Below are positions 42,206 to 52,087 of a stretch of 64,000 bases of DNA, piece after piece. Positions within the stretch are counted from its first letter, which is position 1, and each line of letters starts with the position of its first letter. The notes beneath the pieces are model-generated. The model saw only the letters and a program-made list of their open reading frames with translations. It was not told where the DNA came from and did no database searches. Source of the stretch: Ga0077527 sp038316355 (GTDB lineage Bacteria > Pseudomonadota > Gammaproteobacteria > Burkholderiales > SG8-41); contig JBBQAO010000005.1 in the NCBI GenBank assembly GCA_038316355.1, forward strand, positions 26,130 through 90,129, given 5' to 3'. The position numbers and the translations under genes were made by a program.

Positions 42206-43381
42206 ATGCCCAGCCAGATTCTTGTCCTCAATGCCGGTTCGTCGAGCATCAAATTTGCGGTGTTTACTGCCGGCCAGTCCTTGCAGCGCACCGTGCAGGG
42301 CATGATCTCCGGCATCGGCTCGGTCGGCACATTTACCGCTCATCGCAACCAGCAGTCGCTGCCCGGCAACTTGCCCGCTGCGGCCCTGAACCACGAAACC
42401 GCGCTTGCCTGGCTGTTCGCGTGGCTGGATGCAGGAGATCACGCACGGCATCTGGTCGGCGCCGGCCATCGCGTCGTGCATGGCGGCGAGCGGCACGACA
42501 CGCCGGTCATCGTCGATGAATTTAACCTCGCTGCGCTGGAAGCGCTGGTGCCACTGGCGCCGCTGCACCAGCCGCACAATCTGGCTGCCATCAAGGCACT
42601 GCTCAGGCTGCGCCCCGCGCTGCGGCAGATTGCCTGCTTCGATACCGCGTTTCACCACACCCAGCCCGCTGTCGCCCAGACCTTCGCCCTGCCACGCGCC
42701 GTGACCGCCGGCGGGTTGCGCCGCTATGGCTTTCACGGCCTGTCCTATGAATTCATTGCCGGCGCGCTGCCGGGCGCAATCGGTGAACGGGCAGACGGGC
42801 GCGTGATTGTTGCCCATCTCGGCAATGGCGCGAGTCTTTGCGCCATGCGTGGACGTAAAAGCATGGCGACCACGATGGGCTTCAGCACGCTGGATGGCCT
42901 GGTCATGGGCACGCGCTGCGGCAGCATCGATCCCGGCGTGCTGTTCTACCTGATGCGCGAAAAAAAAATGTCTTCCGCCGAAGTCGAGGACATGCTGTAC
43001 CGCAAATCCGGGCTGCTGGGCATTTCGGAAATCAGCAACGACATGCGCACCCTGCTCGAAGCCGATGATCCGCGCGCGCGCGCCGCCATTGAGCAGTTCG
43101 TTTATCGCGCTACGCTGGAAACCGGCGCGCTCGCCGCCGCGATGGAAGGCATTGATGCGCTGGTATTTACCGGCGGCATCGGTGAGCACGCCGCACCGAT
43201 CCGCGCCATGATCTGCGAAAAACTGGCGTGGCTGGGTATTGCACTGGATCCCGCCGCAAATGCGCGCAACGCCCTGCACATCTCAACCGCCAACAGCAGA
43301 GTCTCCGTTTGTGTGATTCCCGCAGATGAGGAAACGGTCATCGCGACACACACCGGCCGCCTGCTCGACGTGCCGCGCTGA
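42206..43381 (+). CDS. ackA: Acetate kinase
   Basis: The 391-residue protein has the family start ILVLNAGSSSIKFAVF, the phosphate-binding HLGNGASLCAMRGRKS, GFHGLSYEF and FTGGIGEHAAPIRA. It interconverts acetyl-phosphate and ATP with acetate. It is transcribed alone, divergent from the FmdB gene, and phosphotransacetylase is not adjacent. A longer frame upstream exists but the ATG at 42206 fits the family. Confidence 0.95.
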   Translation: MPSQILVLNAGSSSIKFAVFTAGQSLQRTVQGMISGIGSVGTFTAHRNQQSLPGNLPAAALNHETALAWLFAWLDAGDHARHLVGAGHRVVHGGERHDTPVIVDEFNLAALEALVPLAPLHQPHNLAAIKALLRLRPALRQIACFDTAFHHTQPAVAQTFALPRAVTAGGLRRYGFHGLSYEFIAGALPGAIGERADGRVIVAHLGNGASLCAMRGRKSMATTMGFSTLDGLVMGTRCGSIDPGVLFYLMREKKMSSAEVEDMLYRKSGLLGISEISNDMRTLLEADDPRARAAIEQFVYRATLETGALAAAMEGIDALVFTGGIGEHAAPIRAMICEKLAWLGIALDPAANARNALHISTANSRVSVCVIPADEETVIATHTGRLLDVPR

Positions 43382-43385
43382 AGGA

Positions 43386-43412
43386 ATAAAAAAAACCGGG
43401 GATCACCCGGCT
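43386..43412 (-). terminator. Intrinsic terminator of ssb
   Basis: On the minus strand, CCGGG-TGATC-CCCGG is followed by eight T bases, 20 bases after the ssb stop. It also separates ssb from the convergent ackA gene. Confidence 0.8.
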
Positions 43413-43432
43413 TTGATGATGAAAATCCCGGT

Positions 43433-43897
43433 CTAGAACGGAATATCGTCGTCCATGTCGTCGAAGCTGCCGCCGCTTTTTTTCGCCGGCGCCTTGCCAC
43501 CACCACCTGCAGCCGCGGCGACGGGTTCGCGCATGCCACCGCCCTCTCCACCCGCGCCGCCACCACGTCCGCCGAGCAACTGCATGCGGTCAGCAACGAC
43601 CTCGGTCGTATAACGATCCTGCCCTTCCTTGTCCTGCCATTTGCGGGTGCGGATCCGTCCCTCGACGTAACACGGCGAACCCTTTTTCAGGTACTCGCCG
43701 GCCACTTCAGCCAGCCGCCCGAAAAAAGAAATCCGGTGCCACTCGGTATGTTCCTGCTTGTCGCCGCTTTTTTTGTCTTTCCATGCCTCGGTCGTAGCCA
43801 GAGTGATGTTCGTCACCGCCTCACCACTGGGCAGGTAACGTGTCTCCGGGTCTTTGCCGAGATTGCCGATCAGAATCACTTTGTTAACCGATGCCAT
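43433..43897 (-). CDS. ssb: Single-stranded DNA-binding protein
   Basis: The 154-residue protein has an OB-fold (VNKVILIGNLGKDPETRYLP; HRISFFGRLAEVAGEYLKKG), a Gly-rich linker (GGRGGGAGGEGGGM), and the acidic tip DMDDDIPF used to recruit repair proteins. The AAGGA site precedes the ATG. A terminator follows. The order ssb-MFS-uvrA is common in the class. Confidence 0.96.
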   Translation of the reverse strand: MASVNKVILIGNLGKDPETRYLPSGEAVTNITLATTEAWKDKKSGDKQEHTEWHRISFFGRLAEVAGEYLKKGSPCYVEGRIRTRKWQDKEGQDRYTTEVVADRMQLLGGRGGGAGGEGGGMREPVAAAAGGGGKAPAKKSGGSFDDMDDDIPF

Positions 43898-43987
43898 GTC
43901 AGTTTTTCCTTTTGATATTTAATGCCTGATCACTGCCTGAAGATCCGCCCGGCACATCCGGTTCAACGCAGCCATCGCCGGGAAGGT

Positions 43988-45181
43988 TTACTTCAATGCC
44001 GCCACCGGCGGCACGCGCATGCCGAAAGCGAGTATAAGCCAGATCGCCAGCAGCACAGCATCGAGGACGACGACACCGGAGGCACCCCAGTGCTTGTAGA
44101 GAATCCCGCCCGCTACGGCGCCGAGAAAGGTGCCGAAAAACTGTATGGTGCTGTAGAGGCCGATCGCCGTGCCCTTGGCATGTGCCGGGGCAAGACGCGT
44201 GGTCAGCGTCGGCAGCATCGCTTCCAGCACATTGAACGGCACAAAAAACACCAGCAAAAACAATGACAACAACCACAGGTTTCCGCTGAGCCACGGCAAT
44301 GCGAGATGCCCCGCCAGCAACAGCGCCACCGCGATGATGAACCACCGTCGCAGCAGCTCCGGCTTGCCGGCCTGCATGATCGGCGGCAGCATCAGCACGA
44401 AGGAGCCCAGCATCACCGGCAGGTAAACCTTCCAGTGTTCGGCCACCGCGAGACCGGCGTCGCGCAGGCTGAACGGCACCACGATGAACAGCGCCATCAG
44501 CACCGCGTGCAGCGCAAAAATGCCCCAGTTCAGCCGCGCCAGTTGCGGATCCAGCAACACGCTCCAGAAATCTCTCAGTCCGCGGCCCGGCGCCGGCGGT
44601 ACCGGTGGCGGATCCGGAATGAAACGCCACATGACAACCATGCCCGCCAGCGCCAGCACACCGGTCATCGCAAAAATACCCGGCACGCCGATCACGCGAT
44701 CCAGCCAGGGACTTGCGATCAGCGACAGCGCAAACGACGCGCCGACGGTGGAACCGATCATGCCCATGGCCTTGGCGCGCTGCGATTCGCGGGTCAGGTC
44801 AGCCGTCATCGCAATCACCGCGGCCGAGATCGCGCCTGCGCCCTGCAGGATACGGCCGAGGATGACCATGTAGATGTCCGGTGCCAGTGCCGCGATGAAA
44901 CTGCCGATCGCAAAAATCACCAGCCCGATGTAAACCACGGGTTTGCGGCCGATGCGATCCGACCACCAGCCGAAGGGGATCTGCAAGATCGCCTGAGTCA
45001 GTCCATAGGCACCGATGGCGATACCCACCAACGTCAGATCGCCGCCGCCGGGCAGGCGTTCGGCGTAAATCGCGAATACCGGCAGGATCACGAACATGCC
45101 GAGCAGACGCAATCCGAAAATTCCGGACAATCCGATGCTGGCCCGTAACTCAAGCGGGGTCATTTTGTTGCTGGATGACAT
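43988..45181 (-). CDS. MFS transporter between ssb and uvrA
   Basis: The 397-residue protein has twelve predicted membrane segments and the GWWSDRIGRKPVVYIG motif after helix 2. This gene is commonly found between uvrA and ssb in betaproteobacteria. The substrate is unknown. It is divergent from uvrA. An ATG at 45163 is also possible. Confidence 0.9.
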   Translation of the reverse strand: MSSSNKMTPLELRASIGLSGIFGLRLLGMFVILPVFAIYAERLPGGGDLTLVGIAIGAYGLTQAILQIPFGWWSDRIGRKPVVYIGLVIFAIGSFIAALAPDIYMVILGRILQGAGAISAAVIAMTADLTRESQRAKAMGMIGSTVGASFALSLIASPWLDRVIGVPGIFAMTGVLALAGMVVMWRFIPDPPPVPPAPGRGLRDFWSVLLDPQLARLNWGIFALHAVLMALFIVVPFSLRDAGLAVAEHWKVYLPVMLGSFVLMLPPIMQAGKPELLRRWFIIAVALLLAGHLALPWLSGNLWLLSLFLLVFFVPFNVLEAMLPTLTTRLAPAHAKGTAIGLYSTIQFFGTFLGAVAGGILYKHWGASGVVVLDAVLLAIWLILAFGMRVPPVAALK

Positions 45182-45297
45182 GAAATGGGGCGCGGCGAAA
45201 AAAGGCGGCGAAATCCGGTGCCTGGGCGCAACAGTTGGGAGGAACAGCGTATGCGCGTATATTAGCAGGTTCACTTTTGCTCTCTCCGGGCCCTTTC

Positions 45298-48237
45298 ATG
45301 ACTGTGCATTCCACACCGCCGAAACTGGTCTCGCTGCCTGTGGTCGCCACAGCGGTCGCCACAATGGCCCCCAACAAAGCCGCACCGCAGGCATCCGACG
45401 TGCCGGTGCCGCCTGCGGGCAGCGCGCAAATCCGTGTGCGCGGCGCCCGCACCCACAACCTGAAAAACATCAGTCTCGACCTGCCACGCAACAGCCTGGT
45501 GGTGATCACCGGGCTGTCCGGTTCGGGAAAATCATCTCTGGCTTTCGACACGCTGTATGCGGAAGGCCAGCGTCGTTATGTCGAATCGCTGTCGGCTTAT
45601 GCGCGGCAATTCCTGCAATTGATGGAAAAACCCGATGTCGACCTGATCGAAGGCCTGTCGCCGGCAATCGCCATCGAGCAGAAGGCATCCAGCCATAACC
45701 CGCGCTCGACCGTCGGCACCGTCACCGAGATCCACGATTACCTGCGCCTGCTCTACGCGCGCATCGGCGAACCGCACTGCCCGGAACACGGCACCCTGCT
45801 CGCCGCGCAATCGGTCGCGCAGATGGTCGACCATGTGCTGCAACTGCCGGAAGACACTCGGCTGATGATCCTCGCCCCGGTGGTCAACGACCGCAAGGGC
45901 GAGCAGAACAACCTGATCGACGAACTGCGTGCACAGGGTTTCGTCCGGGCGCGCATCGACGGCAAGATCCACGACATCGACGCGATGCCCACGCTGAAAA
46001 AGAACTCGAAACATTCCATCGACGTGGTGGTGGACCGGATCAAGGTCCGCCCCGACATCCGGCAGCGACTCGCGGAATCATTTGAGACGGCGCTGCGCCA
46101 GGGCAATGGCCGCGCGCTGGCGACGGACATGGACAGCGGCCAGGAGTTTGTATTCTCGGCGCGCCTCGCATGTCCGACCTGCGGCCAGGCCTCACCCGAA
46201 ATGGAACCGCGGCTGTTTTCGTTCAATAACCCCGCCGGCGCCTGCCCGCGCTGCGACGGTCTGGGCGCGATCACCTTTTTCGACCCGAAACGCATCGCCG
46301 CATTTCCCGAGATGTCCCTCGCCTCCGGCGCCATCAAAGGCTGGGACCGCCGCAACCAGTTCTATTTCCAGATGCTGCAGGACCTCGCTGCGCACTACGG
46401 TTTCGATGTCGAGGCACCGTTCGGTGAACTGACCGAAATCTCGCGCAATGCCGTGCTCCATGGTTCCGCCAAGACGCAGATCAAGTTCACCTATGCCGGC
46501 GAGCGCGGCAAGTCGTATGTCAAGGAACACGCCTTCGAAGGCGTGATTCCCAACCTCGAGCGCAGGCACCGCGAGACCGACTCGCCGGTGGTCAAGGAAG
46601 AACTGTCGAAATACCTGAACACGCAAACCTGCCCGGATTGTGAAGGCACGCGACTGCGATCCGAAGCGCGGCACGTGCTGGTCGCCGGCCAACCGATTTA
46701 CGCCCTCTCCGCACTGCAACTGGGCAACGCGATGCGTTTTTTCGAGGAACTGGCACTGACCGGCGCGAAACAGGCCATCGCCGAAAAAATCGCTGGTGAA
46801 ATCCGCAACCGGCTGCGTTTTCTGGTCGATGTCGGCCTCGATTACCTGTCGCTGGATCGTTCGGCAGACACGCTGTCCGGCGGCGAATCGCAGCGCATCC
46901 GCCTCGCCAGCCAGATCGGTTCCGGATTGACCGGCGTGATGTATGTACTCGACGAACCTTCGATCGGTCTGCATCAGCGCGACAACACACGACTGCTCGG
47001 CATGCTGAAACGCCTCCGCGACATCGGCAATTCGGTGATCGTCGTTGAACACGATCAGGATGCAATCATGAGCGCTGACCATGTGATCGACATGGGCCTG
47101 GGCGCCGGCGAACACGGCGGCCACGTCATCGCGCAGGGGACTCCGGCCGAAATTACCGCACACGCCGAATCGCTGACCGGTCAGTACCTGTCGGGACGCC
47201 GCCGCATTGATGTGCCGGCCTTGCGCCACAAGGTCAATCTGAAGCGTCGGCTGGTCATCAGCGGCGCCACCGGCAACAATCTGAAGGACGTCAGCGTCGG
47301 CATTCCAGTCGGTCTGTTCACCTGCGTCACCGGTGTCTCGGGTTCCGGCAAGTCAACATTGGTGAACGACACGCTGTATCAGGCTGTGGCCCGCGATCTC
47401 TACGGCAGCAACCTTGATCCGGCGCCCTGCACGGCCATCGAGGGCACCGAGTTTTTCGACAAGGTGGTCAATGTCGATCAGAGCCCGATCGGCCGCACGC
47501 CGCGCTCCAATCCGGCAACCTACACCGGGCTCTTCACCCCCATCCGCGAACTGTTTGCCGGCGTGCCGGAAGCGCGCGCCCGCGGTTACGGCGCCGGACG
47601 TTTTTCCTTCAACGTCAAAGGCGGTCGCTGCGAAGCCTGTCAGGGTGATGGCGTGCTGAAGGTCGAGATGCATTTTCTGCCCGACATCTATGTGCCCTGC
47701 GACACCTGCCACGGCAAGCGTTACAACCGCGAAACCCTGGACATCCGTTACAAAGGCCGCACGGTGCATGAAGTGCTGGAAATGACCGTGGAGCAGGCCG
47801 TTGAATTTTTCAGCCCCGTGCCGGCCATTGCCCGCAAGCTGCAGACCATGATGGATGTGGGCCTCGGTTACATCACGCTGGGCCAGAGTGCGACCACACT
47901 GTCCGGCGGCGAAGCCCAGCGCGTCAAACTCGCGCTGGAGCTGTCCAAACGCGACACCGGGCGCACGCTGTACATCCTCGACGAGCCGACGACCGGGCTG
48001 CATTTCCATGACATCGACCTGCTGCTGCGCGTGTTGCACCGCTTGCGCGACCACGGCAATACCATCGTCGTCATCGAGCACAATCTCGATGTGATCAAAA
48101 CCGCCGACTGGATCATCGACCTTGGCCCCGAAGGCGGCGACGGCGGCGGCCGCATCCTTGCCGAAGGTCCGCCAGAAGCCATTGCAGCCCATCCGTCCAG
48201 CTACACCGGCACCCACCTGAAGACCGTGCTGTCATGA
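45298..48237 (+). CDS. uvrA: UvrABC excinuclease subunit A
   Basis: The 979-residue protein detects DNA lesions in nucleotide excision repair. It has two Walker A motifs (GLSGSGKSSLAFDTLYAEGQ and GVSGSGKSTLVNDTLYQ), zinc-binding CxxC pairs (CPTCG/CPRCDGLG and CEACQGDG/CDTCHGKR), and two LSGGE signatures. Typical UvrA begins near QIRVRGARTHNLKNI; here about 40 extra Ala/Pro/Val residues precede it from 45298. An in-frame ATG at 45364 would shorten the tail. Translation start is therefore uncertain. Confidence 0.96.
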   Translation: MTVHSTPPKLVSLPVVATAVATMAPNKAAPQASDVPVPPAGSAQIRVRGARTHNLKNISLDLPRNSLVVITGLSGSGKSSLAFDTLYAEGQRRYVESLSAYARQFLQLMEKPDVDLIEGLSPAIAIEQKASSHNPRSTVGTVTEIHDYLRLLYARIGEPHCPEHGTLLAAQSVAQMVDHVLQLPEDTRLMILAPVVNDRKGEQNNLIDELRAQGFVRARIDGKIHDIDAMPTLKKNSKHSIDVVVDRIKVRPDIRQRLAESFETALRQGNGRALATDMDSGQEFVFSARLACPTCGQASPEMEPRLFSFNNPAGACPRCDGLGAITFFDPKRIAAFPEMSLASGAIKGWDRRNQFYFQMLQDLAAHYGFDVEAPFGELTEISRNAVLHGSAKTQIKFTYAGERGKSYVKEHAFEGVIPNLERRHRETDSPVVKEELSKYLNTQTCPDCEGTRLRSEARHVLVAGQPIYALSALQLGNAMRFFEELALTGAKQAIAEKIAGEIRNRLRFLVDVGLDYLSLDRSADTLSGGESQRIRLASQIGSGLTGVMYVLDEPSIGLHQRDNTRLLGMLKRLRDIGNSVIVVEHDQDAIMSADHVIDMGLGAGEHGGHVIAQGTPAEITAHAESLTGQYLSGRRRIDVPALRHKVNLKRRLVISGATGNNLKDVSVGIPVGLFTCVTGVSGSGKSTLVNDTLYQAVARDLYGSNLDPAPCTAIEGTEFFDKVVNVDQSPIGRTPRSNPATYTGLFTPIRELFAGVPEARARGYGAGRFSFNVKGGRCEACQGDGVLKVEMHFLPDIYVPCDTCHGKRYNRETLDIRYKGRTVHEVLEMTVEQAVEFFSPVPAIARKLQTMMDVGLGYITLGQSATTLSGGEAQRVKLALELSKRDTGRTLYILDEPTTGLHFHDIDLLLRVLHRLRDHGNTIVVIEHNLDVIKTADWIIDLGPEGGDGGGRILAEGPPEAIAAHPSSYTGTHLKTVLS

Positions 48238-49514
48238 CACCGGAGCGCGCGCGGGAATTGCTGGATGGCAGCTTTGCTGCCGCGCTGGCCGCCGCTGATC
48301 CGCTGCAGATCGTCCCCGGCCACCTGCCCGCGCCACCCAAGGGGCGCACGCTGGTCGTGGGCGCCGGCAAGGCTGCAGCAGCGATGGCGCTGGCCGTCGA
48401 GCAGCATTGGCCGGCAACGGCAGCGCTTGATGGCCTGGTCATCACGCGTTATCAGCACGGCCTGCTGACCAACCGCATCACCGTGATCGAAGCGGGACAC
48501 CCGGTGCCGGACGCTGCAGGCGAGCGGGCGGCTGCGGAAATCCTCAAAAAAGTCAAAGCGCTGACAACGCAGGATCTGCTGCTGGTGCTGGTCTCCGGCG
48601 GCGGCTCCAGCCTGCTGTCGCTGCCGACCGAAGGCATCACCATGGCTGACCTGAAGCAGGTGACCAAGCAGTTGCTGATGTCCGGTGCGCCGATCCAGGC
48701 CATGAATACGGTACGCAAACACCTGTCGCTCATCCAGGGCGGACGGCTCGCCGCGGCCTCACCCGCGCCGGTGCTGGCGCTGGTGGTTTCCGACGTCACC
48801 GGCGACGATCCGACACACATCGCGTCCGGTCCCTGCGCGCCGGACCCGACCACTTACCAGGATGCCATCGACATCCTCCAGCGCCACGGCGTCCAGCCGC
48901 CGCCAGCCATCGCTGCGCACCTCGCGCGCGGTGCGCGCGGCGAAATTGCGGAAACACCCAAACCCGGCGACCGTGTTTTTGCAAAAACGGAAAATCGGGT
49001 GATCGCCACTGCGCAGCAATCGCTGCAGGCTGCTGCGGATTATTTCCGCGGTTACGGCATCACGCCGGCAATTCTCGGCGACTCGGTGACCGGTGAGGCG
49101 CGAGAAGTCGCCAAGGTTTACGGCGCGCTCGCCCGCGGAATCCGCCAGCACGGCGCGCCATGGCCGGCGCCGGTGGCCTTGATCTCCGGTGGCGAATGTA
49201 CGGTCACCGTGCGCGGTGAGGGCCATGGTGGGCGCTGTGCCGAGTTCCTGCTGTCGCTGGCCATCGACCTTGATGGCGCCCCCGGCATTCACGCCATGGC
49301 GTGTGACACCGACGGCATTGACGGTTCTGAGGACAATGCCGGCGCCGTATTGACGCCGGATACGCTGCAACGCGCGACGCGCAAACATCTCCACGCAACG
49401 GCACTGCTTGACCAGAACGACGCCTACCGCTTTTTCGCATCCACCGGCGACCTCGTGGTCACCGGCCCCACCCGCACCAACGTCAATGATTACCGGGTGA
49501 TACTGTTAACCTGA
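48234..49514 (+). CDS. Glycerate 2-kinase, MOFRL family
   Basis: The 426-residue protein has an N-terminal DUF4147 domain (LVVGAGKAAAAMALAVEQHW; VLVSGGGSSLLSLPTEGITM) and a C-terminal MOFRL domain (ALISGGECTVTVRGEGHGGR, DTDGIDGSEDNAGAVL). It phosphorylates glycerate to 2-phosphoglycerate in sugar-acid use (GckA/TtuD type). It starts 4 bases inside the uvrA stop and probably shares its mRNA. Confidence 0.92.
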   Translation: MTPERARELLDGSFAAALAAADPLQIVPGHLPAPPKGRTLVVGAGKAAAAMALAVEQHWPATAALDGLVITRYQHGLLTNRITVIEAGHPVPDAAGERAAAEILKKVKALTTQDLLLVLVSGGGSSLLSLPTEGITMADLKQVTKQLLMSGAPIQAMNTVRKHLSLIQGGRLAAASPAPVLALVVSDVTGDDPTHIASGPCAPDPTTYQDAIDILQRHGVQPPPAIAAHLARGARGEIAETPKPGDRVFAKTENRVIATAQQSLQAAADYFRGYGITPAILGDSVTGEAREVAKVYGALARGIRQHGAPWPAPVALISGGECTVTVRGEGHGGRCAEFLLSLAIDLDGAPGIHAMACDTDGIDGSEDNAGAVLTPDTLQRATRKHLHATALLDQNDAYRFFASTGDLVVTGPTRTNVNDYRVILLT

Positions 49515-49586
49515 TCCGACCAGCAGAAACAGTATAAGCCATTGTTTTTAAAAAGTATTAAAAGGATTCGCCTGCGGGCAACGCCA

Positions 49587-49617
49587 ACAAAAAACCGGGC
49601 AAAGCCCGGTTTTTTTG
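49587..49617. terminator. Bidirectional terminator between glycerate kinase and rplQ
   Basis: CCGGGC-AAA-GCCCGG is flanked by T-runs on the right and A-runs on the left, so it can stop transcription from both strands. It lies 70 bases after the glycerate kinase stop and 22 before the rplQ stop. Confidence 0.85.
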
Positions 49618-49638
49618 TGGATCACGCAATGCCGCGGA

Positions 49639-50034
49639 TCAGGCTGCTTCCGGCTTGGCTTCGGTCTCCGCCACTTCCGGACGGTCCAGCAGTTCGACAT
49701 ACGCCATCGGCGCATTGTCGCCCTTGCGGAAACCGAACTTCAGGATGCGCAGGTAACCGCCATTACGCTTGGCAAAACGCGGGCCCAGCAGATCAAACAG
49801 CTTGACCACGTTTTCGCGGTCGCGCAGGCGATCGAACGCCAGACGGCGATTCGCCAGCGTGGGCTTCTTGCCAAGAGTGATGATCGGCTCCACGACTCGC
49901 CGCAATTCCTTGGCTTTGGGCAAGGTGGTTTTGATCGCTTCATGGCGCAACAGTGAATTGGCCATGTTACGCAGCATCGCGAGGCGATGGCTGCTGGTGC
50001 GATTGAGTTTTCGTAAACCGTGACGATGACGCAT
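49639..50034 (-). CDS. rplQ: 50S ribosomal protein L17
   Basis: The 131-residue protein starts MRHRHGLRKLNRTSSHRLAM, the standard L17 opening. It is the last gene of the alpha operon and is followed by the bidirectional terminator. The length is usual. Confidence 0.98.
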   Translation of the reverse strand: MRHRHGLRKLNRTSSHRLAMLRNMANSLLRHEAIKTTLPKAKELRRVVEPIITLGKKPTLANRRLAFDRLRDRENVVKLFDLLGPRFAKRNGGYLRILKFGFRKGDNAPMAYVELLDRPEVAETEAKPEAA

Positions 50035-50043
50035 GATGCCCTC

Positions 50044-51021
50044 TTAGATCTTTTCCAGGCCGGCAGGCGGCCAGTTTTCCAGCTTCATACCCAGCGTCAG
50101 GCCGCGGGATGCCAGCACTTCCTTGATTTCGTTCAGCGACTTCCGACCCAGGTTCGGGGTCTTCAGCAACTCGGTCTCGGTGCGCTGAATCAGATCGCCG
50201 ATGTAGTAGATGTTTTCGGCTTTCAGGCAGTTGGCCGAACGCACGGTCAGCTCCAGGTCGTCGACCGGGCGCAACAGCACCGGATCAATTTGCGTGGCTT
50301 TTTTCTCTTCGATCAGCGCCGGAGTGCCTTTGAGATCAGCAAACACCGACAGTTGTTCTACCAGCACACGTGCCGCATAACGAACGGCTTCTTCAGGATC
50401 AATCGCGCCGTTGGTTTCGATGTCGATCACCAGTTTGTCGAGGTCAGTGCGCTGTTCAACACGCGCCGATTCCACCGCATAACTGACGCGACGCACCGGG
50501 CCGTAGGAGGCGTCGAGCATCAGACCGCCAACGCTGCGCGTGTCATCGACACCGCGACGCGTCACTGCAGCAACGTAGCCGCGGCCTTTTTCGACCTTGA
50601 TCTGCACGTCGAGCTTGCCGCCGGCAGTCAGGTGGGCAATCACGTGATCCGGATTGACGATTTCAACGTCGTGCATCGGCTCGATATCCGCAGCAGTAAC
50701 CACGCCTTCGCCCGATTTTTTCAGGGTCAGGATGGCTTCGTCGCGGTTATGCAGGCGCAGCACGATGCCTTTGAGGTTGAGCAGGATGTCGACCACATCT
50801 TCCTGCACACCGTCGATCGTGGAATATTCGTGCAACACGCCGGCGATCTTGACTTCAGTCGCGGCGTAGCCGGGCATCGAAGACAGCAGGGTACGACGCA
50901 GCGCATTGCCGAGCGTATGGCCGTAACCGCGCTCGAATGGCTCCATCGTGACCTTCGCATGGAACGGGGATACACCCTGCACGTCGATGATCCGAGGCTT
51001 GAGGAAGGCGCTGCTGGACAT
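50044..51021 (-). CDS. rpoA: RNA polymerase alpha subunit
   Basis: The 325-residue protein has the N-terminal assembly domain (KVTMEPFERGYGHTLGNALR) and a C-terminal domain that binds UP elements (NCLKAENIYYIGDLIQRTET). It is preceded by rpsD and followed by rplQ, as is usual. Confidence 0.98.
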   Translation of the reverse strand: MSSSAFLKPRIIDVQGVSPFHAKVTMEPFERGYGHTLGNALRRTLLSSMPGYAATEVKIAGVLHEYSTIDGVQEDVVDILLNLKGIVLRLHNRDEAILTLKKSGEGVVTAADIEPMHDVEIVNPDHVIAHLTAGGKLDVQIKVEKGRGYVAAVTRRGVDDTRSVGGLMLDASYGPVRRVSYAVESARVEQRTDLDKLVIDIETNGAIDPEEAVRYAARVLVEQLSVFADLKGTPALIEEKKATQIDPVLLRPVDDLELTVRSANCLKAENIYYIGDLIQRTETELLKTPNLGRKSLNEIKEVLASRGLTLGMKLENWPPAGLEKI

Positions 51022-51042
51022 GGCTTGACTACCTCTCGGGGA

Positions 51043-51669
51043 TTATTTCGAGTACAGCTCGACGATGAGCGACTCGTTGATGGTGGAAGGCAATTCGGAA
51101 CGTTGCGGCCGTGCCTTGAAGGTGCCTTTCAGCGCCTTCGAGTCAACCTCAACCCACTCCGGATACCCGCGTGATTCAGCGGCTTCGGCGGCGCCCTTGA
51201 TGCGCAGCTGGGCCTTGGCGGCTTGCGCCACTTCAACAACGTCACCCGGGCGGCACTGGTAGGACGGAATGTTCACGCGCTTGCCGTTGACCAGGATGCC
51301 GTTGTGGCGCACTACCTGACGGGCTTCCGTGCGCGAGGCGCCGAAACCCATGCGGTACGTCACCGTGTCAAGACGGCTTTCCAGACCCTGCAGCAGCGCC
51401 TCACCGGTCACGCCCTTGCTCGCCGCCGCTTCCTTGTAGGTTTTGCGGAACTGGCGCTCAAGGATGCCGTAAATGCGACGCACCTTCTGCTTTTCGCGCA
51501 GCTGCACACCGTAACCCGACAGGCGGGTGCTTTTCTGGCCGTGCTGGCCCGGCGGGTAGTTGCGGCGCTCAATCGCGCATTTGTCGGTGAAACACTTTTC
51601 CCCCTTGAGGAAAAGTTTTTCGCCTTCGCGCCGGCATTGCCGGCATTTTGCATCGAGATTCCTGGCCAC
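51043..51669 (-). CDS. rpsD: 30S ribosomal protein S4
   Basis: The 208-residue protein has the S4 fold (LDAKCRQCRREGEKLFLKGE; QVVRHNGILVNGKRVNIPSY). Conserved cysteines near the N-terminus match the zinc-binding form. It nucleates 16S rRNA folding. Confidence 0.98.
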   Translation of the reverse strand: MARNLDAKCRQCRREGEKLFLKGEKCFTDKCAIERRNYPPGQHGQKSTRLSGYGVQLREKQKVRRIYGILERQFRKTYKEAAASKGVTGEALLQGLESRLDTVTYRMGFGASRTEARQVVRHNGILVNGKRVNIPSYQCRPGDVVEVAQAAKAQLRIKGAAEAAESRGYPEWVEVDSKALKGTFKARPQRSELPSTINESLIVELYSK

Positions 51670-51681
51670 TGTGGGATCTCC

Positions 51682-52071
51682 TTAGATTCGACGCTTCTTG
51701 GGTGGACGGCAGCCGTTGTGCGGCACGGGCGTCACATCCGAGATGCTGGTGATTTTGAAACCGACGGCGTTCAGCGCACGGACCGCAGACTCGCGGCCGG
51801 GCCCCGGGCCCTTGATCAGGACCTCAATGTTCTTCACGCCGCATTCCTGTGCAAGGCGCCCGGCTTTCTCTGCAGCAATCTGCGCCGCAAACGGGGTCGA
51901 TTTACGCGAGCCCTTGAAGCCGTTACTGCCCGAGGTCGCCCAGGCCAGCGCGTTGCCCTGACGGTCAGTGATGGTGACGATGGTGTTGTTGAAGGACGCG
52001 TGCACGTGCGCCACGCCTTCCGCCACGTTTTTCTTGACCTTCTTGCGAACCCTGGTGCTTGCCTTAGCCAT
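51682..52071 (-). CDS. rpsK: 30S ribosomal protein S11
   Basis: The 129-residue protein contains ASFNNTIVTITDRQGNALAW and ends NGCRPPKKRRI, the universal S11 tail. It sits between rpsM and rpsD in the alpha operon. Confidence 0.98.
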   Translation of the reverse strand: MAKASTRVRKKVKKNVAEGVAHVHASFNNTIVTITDRQGNALAWATSGSNGFKGSRKSTPFAAQIAAEKAGRLAQECGVKNIEVLIKGPGPGRESAVRALNAVGFKITSISDVTPVPHNGCRPPKKRRI

Positions 52072-52087
52072 AAATAGTCACTCTCTG

